Below are positions 30,407 to 39,558 of a stretch of DNA of 64,000 nt, piece after piece. The DNA comes from Nocardioides sp. SR21 (GTDB lineage Bacteria; Actinomycetota; Actinomycetes; Propionibacteriales; Nocardioidaceae): assembly GCF_022761125.1 (NCBI RefSeq), contig NZ_JAKWJR010000012.1, positions 1 through 64,000 on the forward strand, given 5' to 3'. Made by a program: the position numbers and the translations under genes. Position 1 is the stretch's first letter, and the number at the start of each line of letters is the position of its first letter. The notes below the pieces were generated by a model. The model was not told where the DNA came from. It saw only the letters and a program-made list of their open reading frames with translations, and ran no database searches.

Positions 30407-32022
30407 ACGGCGTCAACGGCGTCGCGTTCGGCGTCTTCGTCTTCCTGTTCCTCGTCGTCACGATCCTCGGCTTCGCCGCGTCCCGGTGGCGCCGCGCGAC
30501 GTCGCTCGACAACCTCGACGAGTGGGGCCTCGGCGGTCGCGGCTTCGGCACGTTCGTCGCGTGGTTCCTCATCGGGGGCGATCTCTACACCGCCTACACG
30601 TTCATCGCCGTGCCCGCGACGCTGTACGCCGGCAGCGCGGTCGGCTTCTTCGCGATCCCCTACGGGATCATCGCCTACCCCCTGGTCTTCATCTTCCTGC
30701 CGCGGCTCTGGTCGGTCTCGCACCGGCACGGCTACGTCACGCCTGCCGACTTCGTGCAGGGCCGGTACGACAGCCGCGGTCTCGCGCTGGCCGTCGCGCT
30801 GACCGGCATCCTCGCGACAATGCCGTACATCGCGCTCCAGCTCGTCGGCATGCAGGTCGTGCTCGAGGTGATGGGGATCGGGACGCCCGGTGAGAGCTGG
30901 ATCGCCAAGGACCTGCCGCTGTTCATCGCCTTCGGGTTCCTGGCGGCCTACACGTACACCTCGGGCATGCGCGCGCCCGCGCTGATCGCGTTCGTCAAGG
31001 ACGTCCTGATCTACGTGGTGATCCTGGTGGCGGTGATCTACATCCCGCAGCAGGTCGGCGGCTGGGGCCACGTCTTCGACGCGGCGCAGAGCTCGTTCGA
31101 CGCGGCCAACGCCGAGGGTGCGGTCCCCCCGAAGGGGATGATCCCGCCGCCGGAGATGCAGTGGGCGTACGCATCGCTCGCGCTCGGCTCCGCACTGGCG
31201 CTCTTCATGTACCCGCACTCGGTGACCGGGGTGCTGGCCACGCGGAACCGGTCGGTGATCCGGCGCAACGCGGCGCTGCTGCCGGCGTACTCCGTCCTGC
31301 TGGGCCTGCTGTCGCTGCTCGGCTTCGTCGCCATCGCGGCCGGGGTGAAGGTCGCGAACCCGCAGCACTCGGTGCCGCAGCTGTTCGAGGACCAGTTCAG
31401 CCCGTGGTTCGCCGGGGTCGCGTTCGCCGCCATCGCGATCGGCGCGCTGGTGCCGGCGGCGATCATGTCGATCGCCGCGGCGAACCTGTGGAGCCGCAAC
31501 GTCTACAAGGCCTTCATCAACCGCGACGCCACGCCGGCGCAGGAGGCCCAGCAGAGCAAGCTGGTCTCGCTGCTGGTGAAGTTCGGTGCGCTGGTGTTCG
31601 TGCTCGCGCTGTCGAAGGACTTCGCGATCAACCTGCAGCTGCTCGGCGGGGTCTGGATGCTGCAGACGCTGCCGGCGATCGTCATCGGGCTCTACACGCG
31701 GTGGTTCCACCGGTGGGCGCTGCTCGCCGGCTGGGCGGTCGGGATGGCCTACGGCACCTGGCTGGCGTACGGCGTCGCCTCGCCGGTCAAGGCGCACTTC
31801 GGCGGTCCGCTCGTGGACTTCCCGGGCACCGAGACCAAGGTCTACATCGCGGTGGTGGCGTTCCTCGCCAACCTGGTCGTCGCGATCGTCCTGACCGTGG
31901 GGCTGCGCGCGCTCAAGGTCGACCCCGGCGTCGACCAGACCACGGCGCAGGACTTCCACGCCGACCGCGGCGACCCCGGGGTCGAGGCGGAGCGCTCGCA
32001 CGGAGCACCCGTTCACGCCTGA
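30403..32022 (+). CDS. sodium:solute symporter (SSS, MctP-like), first copy
   Basis: 539 aa, about 13 hydrophobic segments. SSS family with DEWGLGGRGFGTFVAWFLIGGDLYTAYTF near the N-terminus and GYVTPADFVQGRYDSRGLALAVALTGILATMPYIALQLVGM, typical of the MctP-like monocarboxylate subgroup. It would import an organic acid with Na+. The TTG start overlaps the DUF3311 stop (TTGA). A hairpin separates it from the second copy. Confidence 0.9.
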   Translation: MNGVNGVAFGVFVFLFLVVTILGFAASRWRRATSLDNLDEWGLGGRGFGTFVAWFLIGGDLYTAYTFIAVPATLYAGSAVGFFAIPYGIIAYPLVFIFLPRLWSVSHRHGYVTPADFVQGRYDSRGLALAVALTGILATMPYIALQLVGMQVVLEVMGIGTPGESWIAKDLPLFIAFGFLAAYTYTSGMRAPALIAFVKDVLIYVVILVAVIYIPQQVGGWGHVFDAAQSSFDAANAEGAVPPKGMIPPPEMQWAYASLALGSALALFMYPHSVTGVLATRNRSVIRRNAALLPAYSVLLGLLSLLGFVAIAAGVKVANPQHSVPQLFEDQFSPWFAGVAFAAIAIGALVPAAIMSIAAANLWSRNVYKAFINRDATPAQEAQQSKLVSLLVKFGALVFVLALSKDFAINLQLLGGVWMLQTLPAIVIGLYTRWFHRWALLAGWAVGMAYGTWLAYGVASPVKAHFGGPLVDFPGTETKVYIAVVAFLANLVVAIVLTVGLRALKVDPGVDQTTAQDFHADRGDPGVEAERSHGAPVHA

Positions 32023-32024
32023 CG

Positions 32025-32060
32025 GAATTGGGTACGACCGTGGTGGTCGTCACCCAATTC
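32025..32060. terminator. hairpin between the two DUF3311-symporter modules
   Basis: GAATTGGGT (32025-32033) and ACCCAATTC (32052-32060) form the outer arms; inner ACGACC/GGTCGT extends the stem. It lies 2 bp after the first symporter's stop codon and 3 bp before the GGAGG of the second module, so it could act as a terminator or an attenuator. Confidence 0.6.
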
Positions 32061-32073
32061 TCGGAGGTGTGTC

Positions 32074-32358
32074 GTGTCGTCACGAGGGCGCTGGGCCGTC
32101 GTCTACCTGCTCCTGGCACCGGCGGTGGTGCTGCCGCTCTGGGTGTCGCTCTACGACCGGACCGACCCGACGCTGTTCGGGTTCCCGTTCTTCTTCTGGT
32201 TCCAGTTCGCGCTGATCATCCTGGCGGTCATGCTCACCGTCCCGGCCTACCTCGTCGCCCAGGGCGCCGAGCGATCGGACCGGGAGCGGCACGGGCTTCC
32301 TGCTGAGCCCCCGGCGACGCCCCCGACGACGCCCCCGACGACGGAGGAGAAGCCGTGA
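32074..32358 (+). CDS. DUF3311 small membrane protein, second copy
   Basis: 94 aa from GTG 32074, with GGAGG 6 nt upstream. Same architecture as the first copy (VVYLLLAPAVVLPLWVSLYDRTDPTLFGFPFFFWFQFALIILAVMLTVPAYLVA) with an extra Pro/Thr-rich tail of repeated ATPPTTPP. It overlaps the next symporter (GTGA) and probably forms a complex with it. Confidence 0.85.
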   Translation: MSSRGRWAVVYLLLAPAVVLPLWVSLYDRTDPTLFGFPFFFWFQFALIILAVMLTVPAYLVAQGAERSDRERHGLPAEPPATPPTTPPTTEEKP

Positions 32359-33995
32359 TCGACAACGTGAACGGCGTCGTCCTCGGCGTCTTCGTCTTCC
32401 TGTTCCTGCTCGTCACCGTGCTCGGCTTCGCCGCCGCGCGCTGGCGCCGCGCCGACCTCGACAGCCTCGACGAGTGGGGTCTGGGCGGTCGCGGCTTCGG
32501 CACGTTCATCGCGTGGTTCCTCATCGGCGGCGACATCTACACCGCCTACACGTTCATCGCCGTCCCGGCGACGTTGTACGCCGGCAGCGCGGTCGGCTTC
32601 TTCGCGGTGCCGTACACGATCGTGGTGTACCCGCTGATCTTCCTGTTCCTGCCGCGACTCTGGTCGGTCTCGCACCGGCACGGCTACGTCACGCCCGCCG
32701 ACTTCGTGCAGGGCCGGTACGACAGCCGCGGTCTCGCGCTGGCCGTCGCGCTGACCGGCATCCTCGCAACGATGCCCTACATCGCGCTCCAGCTCGTCGG
32801 CATGGAGGTCGTGCTCCAGGTGATGGGCATCGGCACCACCAGCGACAGCTGGTTCGTGAACCACCTGCCGCTGTTCATCGCGTTCGCGGTGCTCGCCGCC
32901 TACACGTACTCGAGCGGCCTGCGGGCGCCTGCGCTGATCGCGTTCGTCAAGGACACCCTGATCTACATCGTGATCATCGTCGCCGTGCTCTACATCCCGT
33001 CGCAGGTCGGCGGCTGGGACCACATCTTCGCGACGGTGACCGACTCCTTCGACACGTTCAACGCCGAGAACGCCGACGCGATCGCGGCCGGCGAGGCGAC
33101 GCCGAAGGCGATCATGCCGCCGGACGTCGCCCAGTGGGCATACGCCTCCCTGGCGCTCGGCTCCGCGCTGGCGCTGTTCATGTACCCGCACTCGGTGACC
33201 GGCGTGCTGTCCACCCGCAGCCGTTCGGTGATCCGCCGCAACGCGGCCCTGCTGCCGGCGTACTCGTTCCTGCTCGGGCTGCTCGCGCTGCTCGGCTTCG
33301 TCGCCATCGCCGCCGGGGTGAAGGTGGAGAACCCGCAGCAGTCGGTGCCGCAGCTGTTCGAGGAGCAGTTCAGCCCGTGGTTCGCGGGCGTCGCCTTCGC
33401 GGCGATCGTGATCGGCGCCCTGGTGCCGGCCGCGATCATGTCGATCGCGGCGGCGAACCTGTGGACCCGCAACGTCTACCGGGCCTTCATCAACCGCGCG
33501 GCCACGCCCCAGCAGGAGGCGACCCAGAGCAAGGTCGTATCGCTGCTGGTGAAGTTCGGCGCGCTGGTGTTCGTGCTGGCGCTGTCGAAGGACTTCGCGA
33601 TCAACCTGCAGCTACTGGGCGGGGTCTGGATCCTGCAGACGCTCCCGGCGATCGTCATCGGCCTGTACACGCGGTGGCTCCACCGGTGGGCACTGCTCGC
33701 CGGGTGGGCCGTGGGCATGGCCTACGGGACGTGGCTCGCGTACGGCGTCGCGTCGCCGGTGCAGGAGCACTTCGGCGGTCCGTTGGTGAACTTCCCGGGC
33801 ACCGAGACCAAGGTCTACATCGCGCTGATCGCGTTCATCGCCAACCTGCTCGTGGCGGTGGCGCTGACGTTCGTGTTCCGCGCGATGAAGCTCGACGAGG
33901 GCGTCGACCAGACGCACCCGCAGGACTTCCACGCGGACATGGGCGACGCCGGTGTCGACCCCGAGCTGCGGCCGGAGGTCGCGCCGCACGCCTAG
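32355..33995 (+). CDS. sodium:solute symporter (SSS, MctP-like), second copy
   Basis: 546 aa. Closely related over its full length to the first symporter; the same DEWGLGGRGFGTF, GYVTPADFVQGRYDSRGLALAVAL and NFPGTETKVYIA blocks recur. Differences concentrate in the loop around residues 205-245 and the C-terminal tail. A recent tandem duplication of the two-gene module is the simplest explanation. Different carboxylate specificity or regulation is possible. Confidence 0.9.
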   Translation: MIDNVNGVVLGVFVFLFLLVTVLGFAAARWRRADLDSLDEWGLGGRGFGTFIAWFLIGGDIYTAYTFIAVPATLYAGSAVGFFAVPYTIVVYPLIFLFLPRLWSVSHRHGYVTPADFVQGRYDSRGLALAVALTGILATMPYIALQLVGMEVVLQVMGIGTTSDSWFVNHLPLFIAFAVLAAYTYSSGLRAPALIAFVKDTLIYIVIIVAVLYIPSQVGGWDHIFATVTDSFDTFNAENADAIAAGEATPKAIMPPDVAQWAYASLALGSALALFMYPHSVTGVLSTRSRSVIRRNAALLPAYSFLLGLLALLGFVAIAAGVKVENPQQSVPQLFEEQFSPWFAGVAFAAIVIGALVPAAIMSIAAANLWTRNVYRAFINRAATPQQEATQSKVVSLLVKFGALVFVLALSKDFAINLQLLGGVWILQTLPAIVIGLYTRWLHRWALLAGWAVGMAYGTWLAYGVASPVQEHFGGPLVNFPGTETKVYIALIAFIANLLVAVALTFVFRAMKLDEGVDQTHPQDFHADMGDAGVDPELRPEVAPHA

Positions 33996-34009
33996 CGGCG
34001 CACCCAGCG

Positions 34010-35356
34010 TCAGCGCCGCCGGAGCTCCACGGGCTGACCGTCCTTGGGGAACGGCAGCGAGTGGTTGTTCATCGGAGCGACGTACGCCGGGTCGACCGAC
34101 CACTCGAAGTCCAGCAGCAGGTGGAACATGAGCGCGGTGACCTCGGAGCCCGCGAAGTACATGCCGAGGCACTTGTGCACGCCGCCGCCGAACGGCGCCC
34201 ACGCGTAGCGGTGCGAGCGGTCCTCGCGGCGCTCGGGCGAGAACCGCTCGGGGTCGAACACGGTCGGGTCGGTCCAGTACTCGGCCATCAGCTGGGCGTA
34301 CTGGATGCCGACGATGGCGTAGGTGTCCTTCGGGATGCGGGTGCCGAGGACCTCGGTGTCCTTGACCGCCTGGCGCAGCACGACCGGCACCGGCGCCCGC
34401 AGCCGCAGCGACTCCTTCATCACCAGGTCGATCGAGGTCAGCGACTCGAGGTCGGCGAGCCCGGGCGCCGTACCCACCCGCGCGGCGAGCGCCTCGGCCT
34501 CGTCCCGGCAGCGCCGCTGCCACTCGGGGTGCTGGCCGAGGAACTGCATCATCGACGACAGCGTGATCGTGGAGGTGTCGTGCGCCGCCATCATCAGGAA
34601 GATCATGTGGTTCACGACGTCGGCGTCGCTGAACCTCTCGCCGTCCTCGGACTCGATGTGGCAGAGCACCGAGAAGAGGTCGTCGGTCGCGGTGGCGCGG
34701 CGCTCGGGCAGGTAGGTGGTGAAGAACTCCTCGAGGTACCGGCGGCCCCTCAGGCCGCGGCGCCACCGGGTGAACGGCACGTCGGCGCGCACGATGGCCG
34801 CAGCCGACTGCACGCACGCGATGAACGACTCGTTGACCCGCGCCATCTCCTGCGCGGACGTGTGGTCGGCGCCGCCCATGAACGTGGTGGTGGCGATGTC
34901 GAGCGTGAGGTTCTTCAACGCCCAGTAGGCCTGGAAGCCGGGCTCCGGTGTCCAGGTGGCGAGCCCGCTCGTGATCGCCGGGTGCATGGCGCCGACGTAG
35001 TTCTCGAGCCGGTCACGGGTGAACGCCTGCTGCATGATCCGCCGGTGCAGCAGGTGCTCGTCGAAGTCGAGGAACATCAGGCCGCGCCCGAAGAACGGGC
35101 CGACGAGGTAGGTCCACGCCGGCCCGTTCGCCCAGGCCTTGTCCGCGTTGCGCAGCGCGACCTCGACGGCGTCCGGCCCGAGCAGCATCACCCAGGTGTC
35201 CTTGCCGACCAGGCTCATCGGGGAGACCGGGCCGTAGCCGTCCCACTGCTTGCGGAACAGCGCCATCGGGTCGCGGGCGTACTCGAGGCTCCGGCCGATC
35301 AGCGGCAGTCCCTTGGGCGGGGTCGGCAGCTCGCGCAGCGGGGTGCTGGTCGCCAT
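34010..35356 (-). CDS. cytochrome P450 (sterol/retinoid-type clan)
   Basis: 448 aa. I-helix MMAAHDTSTITLS, K-helix ExxR within MKESLRLRAPVP, and heme loop WAPFGGGVHKCLGMYFAGSEV with the cysteine ligand. The longer sequence and the PIGRSLEYARDP and PFGGGVHKCLG patterns resemble the CYP51/CYP26/CYP120-like group rather than the short camphor-type P450s. It lies 15 bp downstream of the cholesterol-oxidase gene on the same strand and probably shares its KstR-type promoter, so a sterol-derived substrate is likely. Confidence 0.88.
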   Translation of the reverse strand: MATSTPLRELPTPPKGLPLIGRSLEYARDPMALFRKQWDGYGPVSPMSLVGKDTWVMLLGPDAVEVALRNADKAWANGPAWTYLVGPFFGRGLMFLDFDEHLLHRRIMQQAFTRDRLENYVGAMHPAITSGLATWTPEPGFQAYWALKNLTLDIATTTFMGGADHTSAQEMARVNESFIACVQSAAAIVRADVPFTRWRRGLRGRRYLEEFFTTYLPERRATATDDLFSVLCHIESEDGERFSDADVVNHMIFLMMAAHDTSTITLSSMMQFLGQHPEWQRRCRDEAEALAARVGTAPGLADLESLTSIDLVMKESLRLRAPVPVVLRQAVKDTEVLGTRIPKDTYAIVGIQYAQLMAEYWTDPTVFDPERFSPERREDRSHRYAWAPFGGGVHKCLGMYFAGSEVTALMFHLLLDFEWSVDPAYVAPMNNHSLPFPKDGQPVELRRR

Positions 35357-35371
35357 GCCAGCACGGTACGT

Positions 35372-37090
35372 CTAGTAGAGGAGTCGAGTCACGAAGCTGC
35401 TGGAGAACACCCGCGAGGGGTCGAGGATGTCCAGCATCTGCCGCGCGGAGTCCCAGTTGTCGTTGAGCGGCTGGCCGGCCCGGAACGTCGCCGGCACCTT
35501 CGCGTCGATCACGTCGTTCGACGTCCAGGCCCCGGCCGCCGTGTAGCCCCAGCCCTTCGACCACTCGGGGCGGACGTCGGCGTACGACGAGTAGTTGGCG
35601 TAGATCCACGACTCGATGTCGGCGTAGAACTCGTCGGCGTACGGCGTGCCCGGCAGCGTGAGGATGTCCAGCCACACCGCGCAGTCCCACTCCGGGTGGT
35701 CGGGTCGCGGTCGCAGGGCCGACATCTGGGGTGACCGCGTGGCACCCACGTCCGAGGGCTTGTCGAGGCCGGTCACGCGGATCTCGACGGGACCGTTCAT
35801 CGGGAACCTGCCCTGCTGGCGGTAGTCGTTGAGCCGCGTGGAGTAGCGGAACGTGAACTCCTGGATCACCCGCTGGACGTCGGAGCGCTTGCAGACGATC
35901 GCGTAGCCGTTGGCCGTCACCCGCAGCGTCGAGGGCCGCACGTAGAGCAGCAGGTTCTTCGACCAGCCCCAGATGTCGTAGGTGAACGTGGTGACCAGGC
36001 CGGCCGCGACGATGTTGTAGTTGTTGAGCCCGAAGTCGGGCGTGCCCGACGGGTCGCCGCGGACGATCGACTCGGCGAGGTCGAAGAAGAAGTCCGGCAG
36101 GTTGTCGCTGAAGGTGTAGTTGTACGGGCTGTTCACCTGACGGGAGAAGAGCGGCTTGCTCGGCGCGACGCTCCACACCTTGAGCCAGGGCTTCGGGGTG
36201 AACGGGAACCAGATCGCCTCGACCCGGCCCGCCGAGTTGAGGAAGCTCGAGAACGTCTTGCCGCCCGACCCGGCCGGCGCGAAGAGCTCGGTCGCGGGGA
36301 TGTCGAACCAGCTCTGGCAGCGCAGCCGCTGGTTGGGCCCGGCCTGGAGCACGACCTCGGTGACGAACGCCCGGCCGACGTGCGCCATCAGCGCGCCGGC
36401 CTCGGGAGCCGAGCGGTCGTACGTCCGGAGGACGTACGTCGACGTCGGGCCGTCCCAGACGACAGCGGTGATCTGCTGCACCAGGTTGCTGATCGACCCG
36501 TAGGTGTGGCCCGGGGGCTTGGTCTCGCCGGTCCTCGGCACCGCGGTGCCGTGGCCGTCGATCGCCAGCACGCCGCCGACCGTCAGGTCGCCGGGGGCCG
36601 GGGACGCGGTGACGCCGAGGCCCTTGGCCTCGAGCGCGGTCAGCAGCGCCTCCATCGTCGCGCCGGTCTGCACGCGGACCCGCGACGTGGCGGTGTCGAC
36701 CGTGATCGCCTTGAGGTTGGTCCTGGTGTCGACGAGCACGACGTTCGCGGCGTCGCTGCCGTCGGCCGCCAGCGACAGCGGCGACCAGTTGTGCGAGCTG
36801 CCCTTCGCCCGCAGCCGCCAGCCGTTCGCCCGCGCCCAGTTCGCCAGCGTGACGACCTGCGCCGGGCCGGCCGGCGTGCACGTCCACACGCCGTCGACAG
36901 CGATCGCGCCGGACCAGTTCTTGTAGGACTGCTGGAACAGCGGGATCCCGCTCGGGAAGGCCGGCGGCGTCGGCAGCGCCGCCTGCGCGGCCGGGATCTG
37001 CTCGAACGGGATCCAGGCCGCGACTCCGACGGCGGCGGCTCCCTGCATCAGTCGGCGCCGGGAGATGCCGGCGCGCGTGGTCTCGCTCAT
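35372..37090 (-). CDS. VAO-type cholesterol oxidase (class II), secreted
   Basis: 572 aa from ATG 37090, with GGGAG upstream. Twin-arginine signal (SRRRLMQGAAAVGVAAW). Vanillyl-alcohol-oxidase-fold FAD domain with GWRLRAKGSSHNWSPL, where the histidine is placed to carry covalent FAD, and GDLTVGGVLAIDGHGTAVP, followed by a long cholesterol-oxidase-type substrate-binding domain and a C-terminal LDPSRVFSSSFVTRLLY. Matches the Brevibacterium class II cholesterol oxidase pattern: oxidises 3-beta-hydroxysteroids to 4-en-3-ones with O2. Followed by a P450. Regulated probably by KstR through the site at 37144. Confidence 0.85.
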   Translation of the reverse strand: MSETTRAGISRRRLMQGAAAVGVAAWIPFEQIPAAQAALPTPPAFPSGIPLFQQSYKNWSGAIAVDGVWTCTPAGPAQVVTLANWARANGWRLRAKGSSHNWSPLSLAADGSDAANVVLVDTRTNLKAITVDTATSRVRVQTGATMEALLTALEAKGLGVTASPAPGDLTVGGVLAIDGHGTAVPRTGETKPPGHTYGSISNLVQQITAVVWDGPTSTYVLRTYDRSAPEAGALMAHVGRAFVTEVVLQAGPNQRLRCQSWFDIPATELFAPAGSGGKTFSSFLNSAGRVEAIWFPFTPKPWLKVWSVAPSKPLFSRQVNSPYNYTFSDNLPDFFFDLAESIVRGDPSGTPDFGLNNYNIVAAGLVTTFTYDIWGWSKNLLLYVRPSTLRVTANGYAIVCKRSDVQRVIQEFTFRYSTRLNDYRQQGRFPMNGPVEIRVTGLDKPSDVGATRSPQMSALRPRPDHPEWDCAVWLDILTLPGTPYADEFYADIESWIYANYSSYADVRPEWSKGWGYTAAGAWTSNDVIDAKVPATFRAGQPLNDNWDSARQMLDILDPSRVFSSSFVTRLLY

Positions 37091-37143
37091 GTAGTTGTGC
37101 TCCCTCACCCTGGATCCCACATCCCTGGTGTGACGCAGGTCAC

Positions 37144-37157
37144 TGTAACGAGTTCTA
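37144..37157. promoter_or_regulatory. KstR-like operator
   Basis: Matches the known KstR consensus TnnAACnnGTTnnA exactly (TGTAACGAGTTCTA). It lies 53 bp upstream of the cholesterol-oxidase start and 147 bp upstream of the divergent acyl-CoA dehydrogenase start, and is fully palindromic at the conserved AAC/GTT core. Confidence 0.65.
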
Positions 37158-37304
37158 GTTTTGGTCGGCCGTAGCCCGATGGGGCCATTTCCCCGCCCGA
37201 TCGGGTCACGGGTGTGCGCGCGGCGCCGCCGCGCGTTCGGCGCAATTGCGCCCGGGACGGGCGTCCGCGCATCCCCGGGGTGACCGGTGGGTAACCTGCG
37301 GTGC

Positions 37305-38525
37305 GTGAGCGAGACGACCCCCTCCTTCGACCTCGGCCAGGACCACCTCGACCTGCGGGAGTGGGTGCACCAGTTCGCGGCTGACGTCATCCGCCCCGCG
37401 GCCGCGGAGTGGGACGAGCGGGAGGAGTTCCCGTGGCCGGTCCTCGAGGAGGCGGCCAAGATCGGGCTCTACTCCCTGGACTTCATCGCGACGCAGGCCT
37501 TCGACGAGACCGGGCTCGGGATCCCGATCACGATGGAGGAGCTGTTCTGGGGCGACGCCGGGATCGGCCTGTCGATCGTGGGGACGTCGCTCGCGGCGGC
37601 CGGGGTCCGCGCCAACGGCACCGACGAGCAGGTCGGCGAGTGGGTGCCGCAGATGTACGGCTCCCCGGGCGACCTCAAGCTCGGCGCGTTCTGCTCCTCC
37701 GAGCCGGACGCCGGCTCCGACGTCGGCGCGATGCGCACCCGGGCGCGGTACGACGAGGCGACCGACGAGTGGGTGCTCAACGGCACCAAGACCTGGGCGA
37801 CCAACGGCGGCATCGCCGACGTGCACGTCGTGACCGCGGTCGTCGACCCCGACCTGCGCACCCGCGGCCAGGCGTCGTTCGTCGTGCCGCCGGGCACGAA
37901 GGGGCTCAGCCAGGGTCAGAAGTTCCACAAGCACGGCATCCGCGCCTCGCACACCGCCGAGGTCGTGCTCGACAACGTGCGCGTCCCCGGCCGCTGCCTG
38001 CTCGGCGGCAAGGAGAGGCTCGACGCCCGGCTGGCCCGCGCTCGCGAGGGCGGCGGCGCCCGCGGCAACGCCTCGATGGCGACGTTCGAGCGCACCCGCC
38101 CGGCGGTCGGCGCGCAGGCGATCGGCATCGCGCGAGCGGCGTACGAGGTGGCGCTGGACTACGCGAAGACCCGCGAGCAGTTCGGCAAGCCGATCATCGA
38201 GAACCAGGCGATCGCCTTCAAGCTCGCCGACATGGCCACCTCGATCGAGGCGTCCCGGCTGCTGGTGTGGCGCGCGGCGTGGATGGCGCGGCAGGGCAAG
38301 ACCTTCGAGAACGCCGAGGGCTCGATGTCGAAGCTCTTCGCCGGCGAGACCGCGGTGCGGGTGACGACCGAGGCGATGCAGATCCTCGGCGGCAACGGCT
38401 TCACCCGTGAGTACCCGGTCGAGCGGATGTCGCGCGACGCGAAGATCTACACGATCTTCGAGGGCACCTCGGAGATCCAGCGGCTGGTGATCGCCCGCTC
38501 GGTCTCGGGAGCGCCGATCCGCTGA
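37305..38525 (+). CDS. acyl-CoA dehydrogenase
   Basis: 406 aa from the GTG of VSETTPSFDLGQ. Flavin fold with LGAFCSSEPDAGSDVGAMRTRAR (FAD/substrate loop), NGTKTWATNGG, the helical domain beginning RPAVGAQAIGIARAAYEVALDYAKTREQFGKPI and QILGGNGFTREYPVERMSRDAKIYTIFEGTSEIQRLVIAR with the catalytic-region Glu. It oxidises an acyl-CoA thioester in the cytoplasm. Divergent from the cholesterol-oxidase operon and may share its KstR-like control, which would fit steroid side-chain degradation. Confidence 0.9.
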   Translation: MSETTPSFDLGQDHLDLREWVHQFAADVIRPAAAEWDEREEFPWPVLEEAAKIGLYSLDFIATQAFDETGLGIPITMEELFWGDAGIGLSIVGTSLAAAGVRANGTDEQVGEWVPQMYGSPGDLKLGAFCSSEPDAGSDVGAMRTRARYDEATDEWVLNGTKTWATNGGIADVHVVTAVVDPDLRTRGQASFVVPPGTKGLSQGQKFHKHGIRASHTAEVVLDNVRVPGRCLLGGKERLDARLARAREGGGARGNASMATFERTRPAVGAQAIGIARAAYEVALDYAKTREQFGKPIIENQAIAFKLADMATSIEASRLLVWRAAWMARQGKTFENAEGSMSKLFAGETAVRVTTEAMQILGGNGFTREYPVERMSRDAKIYTIFEGTSEIQRLVIARSVSGAPIR

Positions 38526-39109
38526 TGCGCTTCCGCGGCGCGATCGCCGGCGTCGGCACGACGAGCGGTGTGCGGGTGGTGGTCGGGCGCTGGGACGAGT
38601 CGCCGTACGGCGCCTTCGCGGACGCGATGGTCGAGACGGCGGACGGGCATCGGGTGCTGCTGGCGCCGACGCCCGAGGTCGCGGACTTCGTCGCGGCGAC
38701 GTACTCCTTCGACGAGGTCCGGGTCGAGCCGATCGCCGTCGACGGGTGGTCGGTCCGGTCTCCGTCGTTGTCCCTCGAGCTCACGGTCGGTGGCCGGACC
38801 GGGCTCGGCCGGCTGCTCCGGCTGGTGCCGCGCCGGGTCGCCGAGAGCACCTGGTGGTGCGCGCTCACCGACCCGGTCGCGCGGCTGCTGCTGCGCGGCG
38901 TGCGCACCCGCGGCAGCGCCGTGGACGGGCGACGCGAGTGGTACGGCGCGACCGACCTCTGCGCCGTCGCGGCCGTGTCGGGCACCTTCGACGGCGCCGA
39001 CCTGGGTGCGCTCGCGCCGGTCGACCCGGCGCCGCGGTTCGGGTTCTCGTCGACGCCGCGGCGTCCCGGTGTCACCGAGCTGGTGACGACCGTCAGCCGC
39101 GATGGGTGA
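38525..39109 (+). CDS. conserved actinobacterial hypothetical protein
   Basis: 194 aa. Its ATG overlaps the acyl-CoA dehydrogenase TGA. Recurrent features are VRVVVGRWDESPYGAFADAMVE, RVLLAPTPEVADFVAATY and a WWCALTDPVARLLLRGVRTRG region. I recognise the sequence style as a conserved actinobacterial protein without assigned function; predicted soluble, all-beta mixed fold. Its 3' end overlaps the convergent universal-stress gene by 17 bp. Confidence 0.7.
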   Translation: MRFRGAIAGVGTTSGVRVVVGRWDESPYGAFADAMVETADGHRVLLAPTPEVADFVAATYSFDEVRVEPIAVDGWSVRSPSLSLELTVGGRTGLGRLLRLVPRRVAESTWWCALTDPVARLLLRGVRTRGSAVDGRREWYGATDLCAVAAVSGTFDGADLGALAPVDPAPRFGFSSTPRRPGVTELVTTVSRDG

Positions 39110-39527
39110 GCGCGACGTACACGTCGCACGGCGCGTGCGCGGCGACGTCGCGCGCGATGCTGCCGAGCACCCGGGCGATGCCCTGGACCCGCTTGTTGCC
39201 GACCACGATCAGGTCGGCGTCGAGCCGCTCGGCCGCGCTCACCAGCGCGTCACCCGGACGTCCCTCGGAGGCCGCGGCGTGCACCGCGAGGCCGGGGAAC
39301 TCCTGCCGCAGCTCCACGGCGATGGCGCCGGCGACGCGCTCGGCCTCCATCTCGTTGCTGACCAGGATCGTCTCCGAACCGACCTCGACGGTCTCCGACT
39401 CGACCTTGCCGTACGCCGACAGCAGGTGGAGCTCGGCGCCGAGCGCTACCGCGAGCCCAGCGGCCTTGCGGGCCGCAGCGGCCGCGGTGTTGGTGTTGTC
39501 GACTCCGCACAGGATGGTCTTCGCCAT
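39093..39527 (-). CDS. universal stress protein (UspA family)
   Basis: 144 aa. UspA fold: ILCGVDNTNTAAAAARKAAGLA at the start, IVVGNKRVQGIARVLGSIARDVAAHAPCDVYVAL at the end, where the G-x2-G-x9-G-(S/T) ATP-binding motif would be (GNKRVQGIARVLGS). A stress-related nucleotide-binding regulator in the cytosol. Confidence 0.88.
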   Translation of the reverse strand: MAKTILCGVDNTNTAAAAARKAAGLAVALGAELHLLSAYGKVESETVEVGSETILVSNEMEAERVAGAIAVELRQEFPGLAVHAAASEGRPGDALVSAAERLDADLIVVGNKRVQGIARVLGSIARDVAAHAPCDVYVALTHRG

Positions 39528-39558
39528 GGGGAGAACGTACCGGTCGCGGCTCCCCGCG

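Noticed and set aside
32474..35734. A very long (over 1000-codon) plus-strand frame across the symporter and P450 region
   Set aside because: It is an antisense/off-frame shadow of the symporter and P450 genes in GC-rich DNA; its product is Arg/Gly/Ala low complexity without domain signals.
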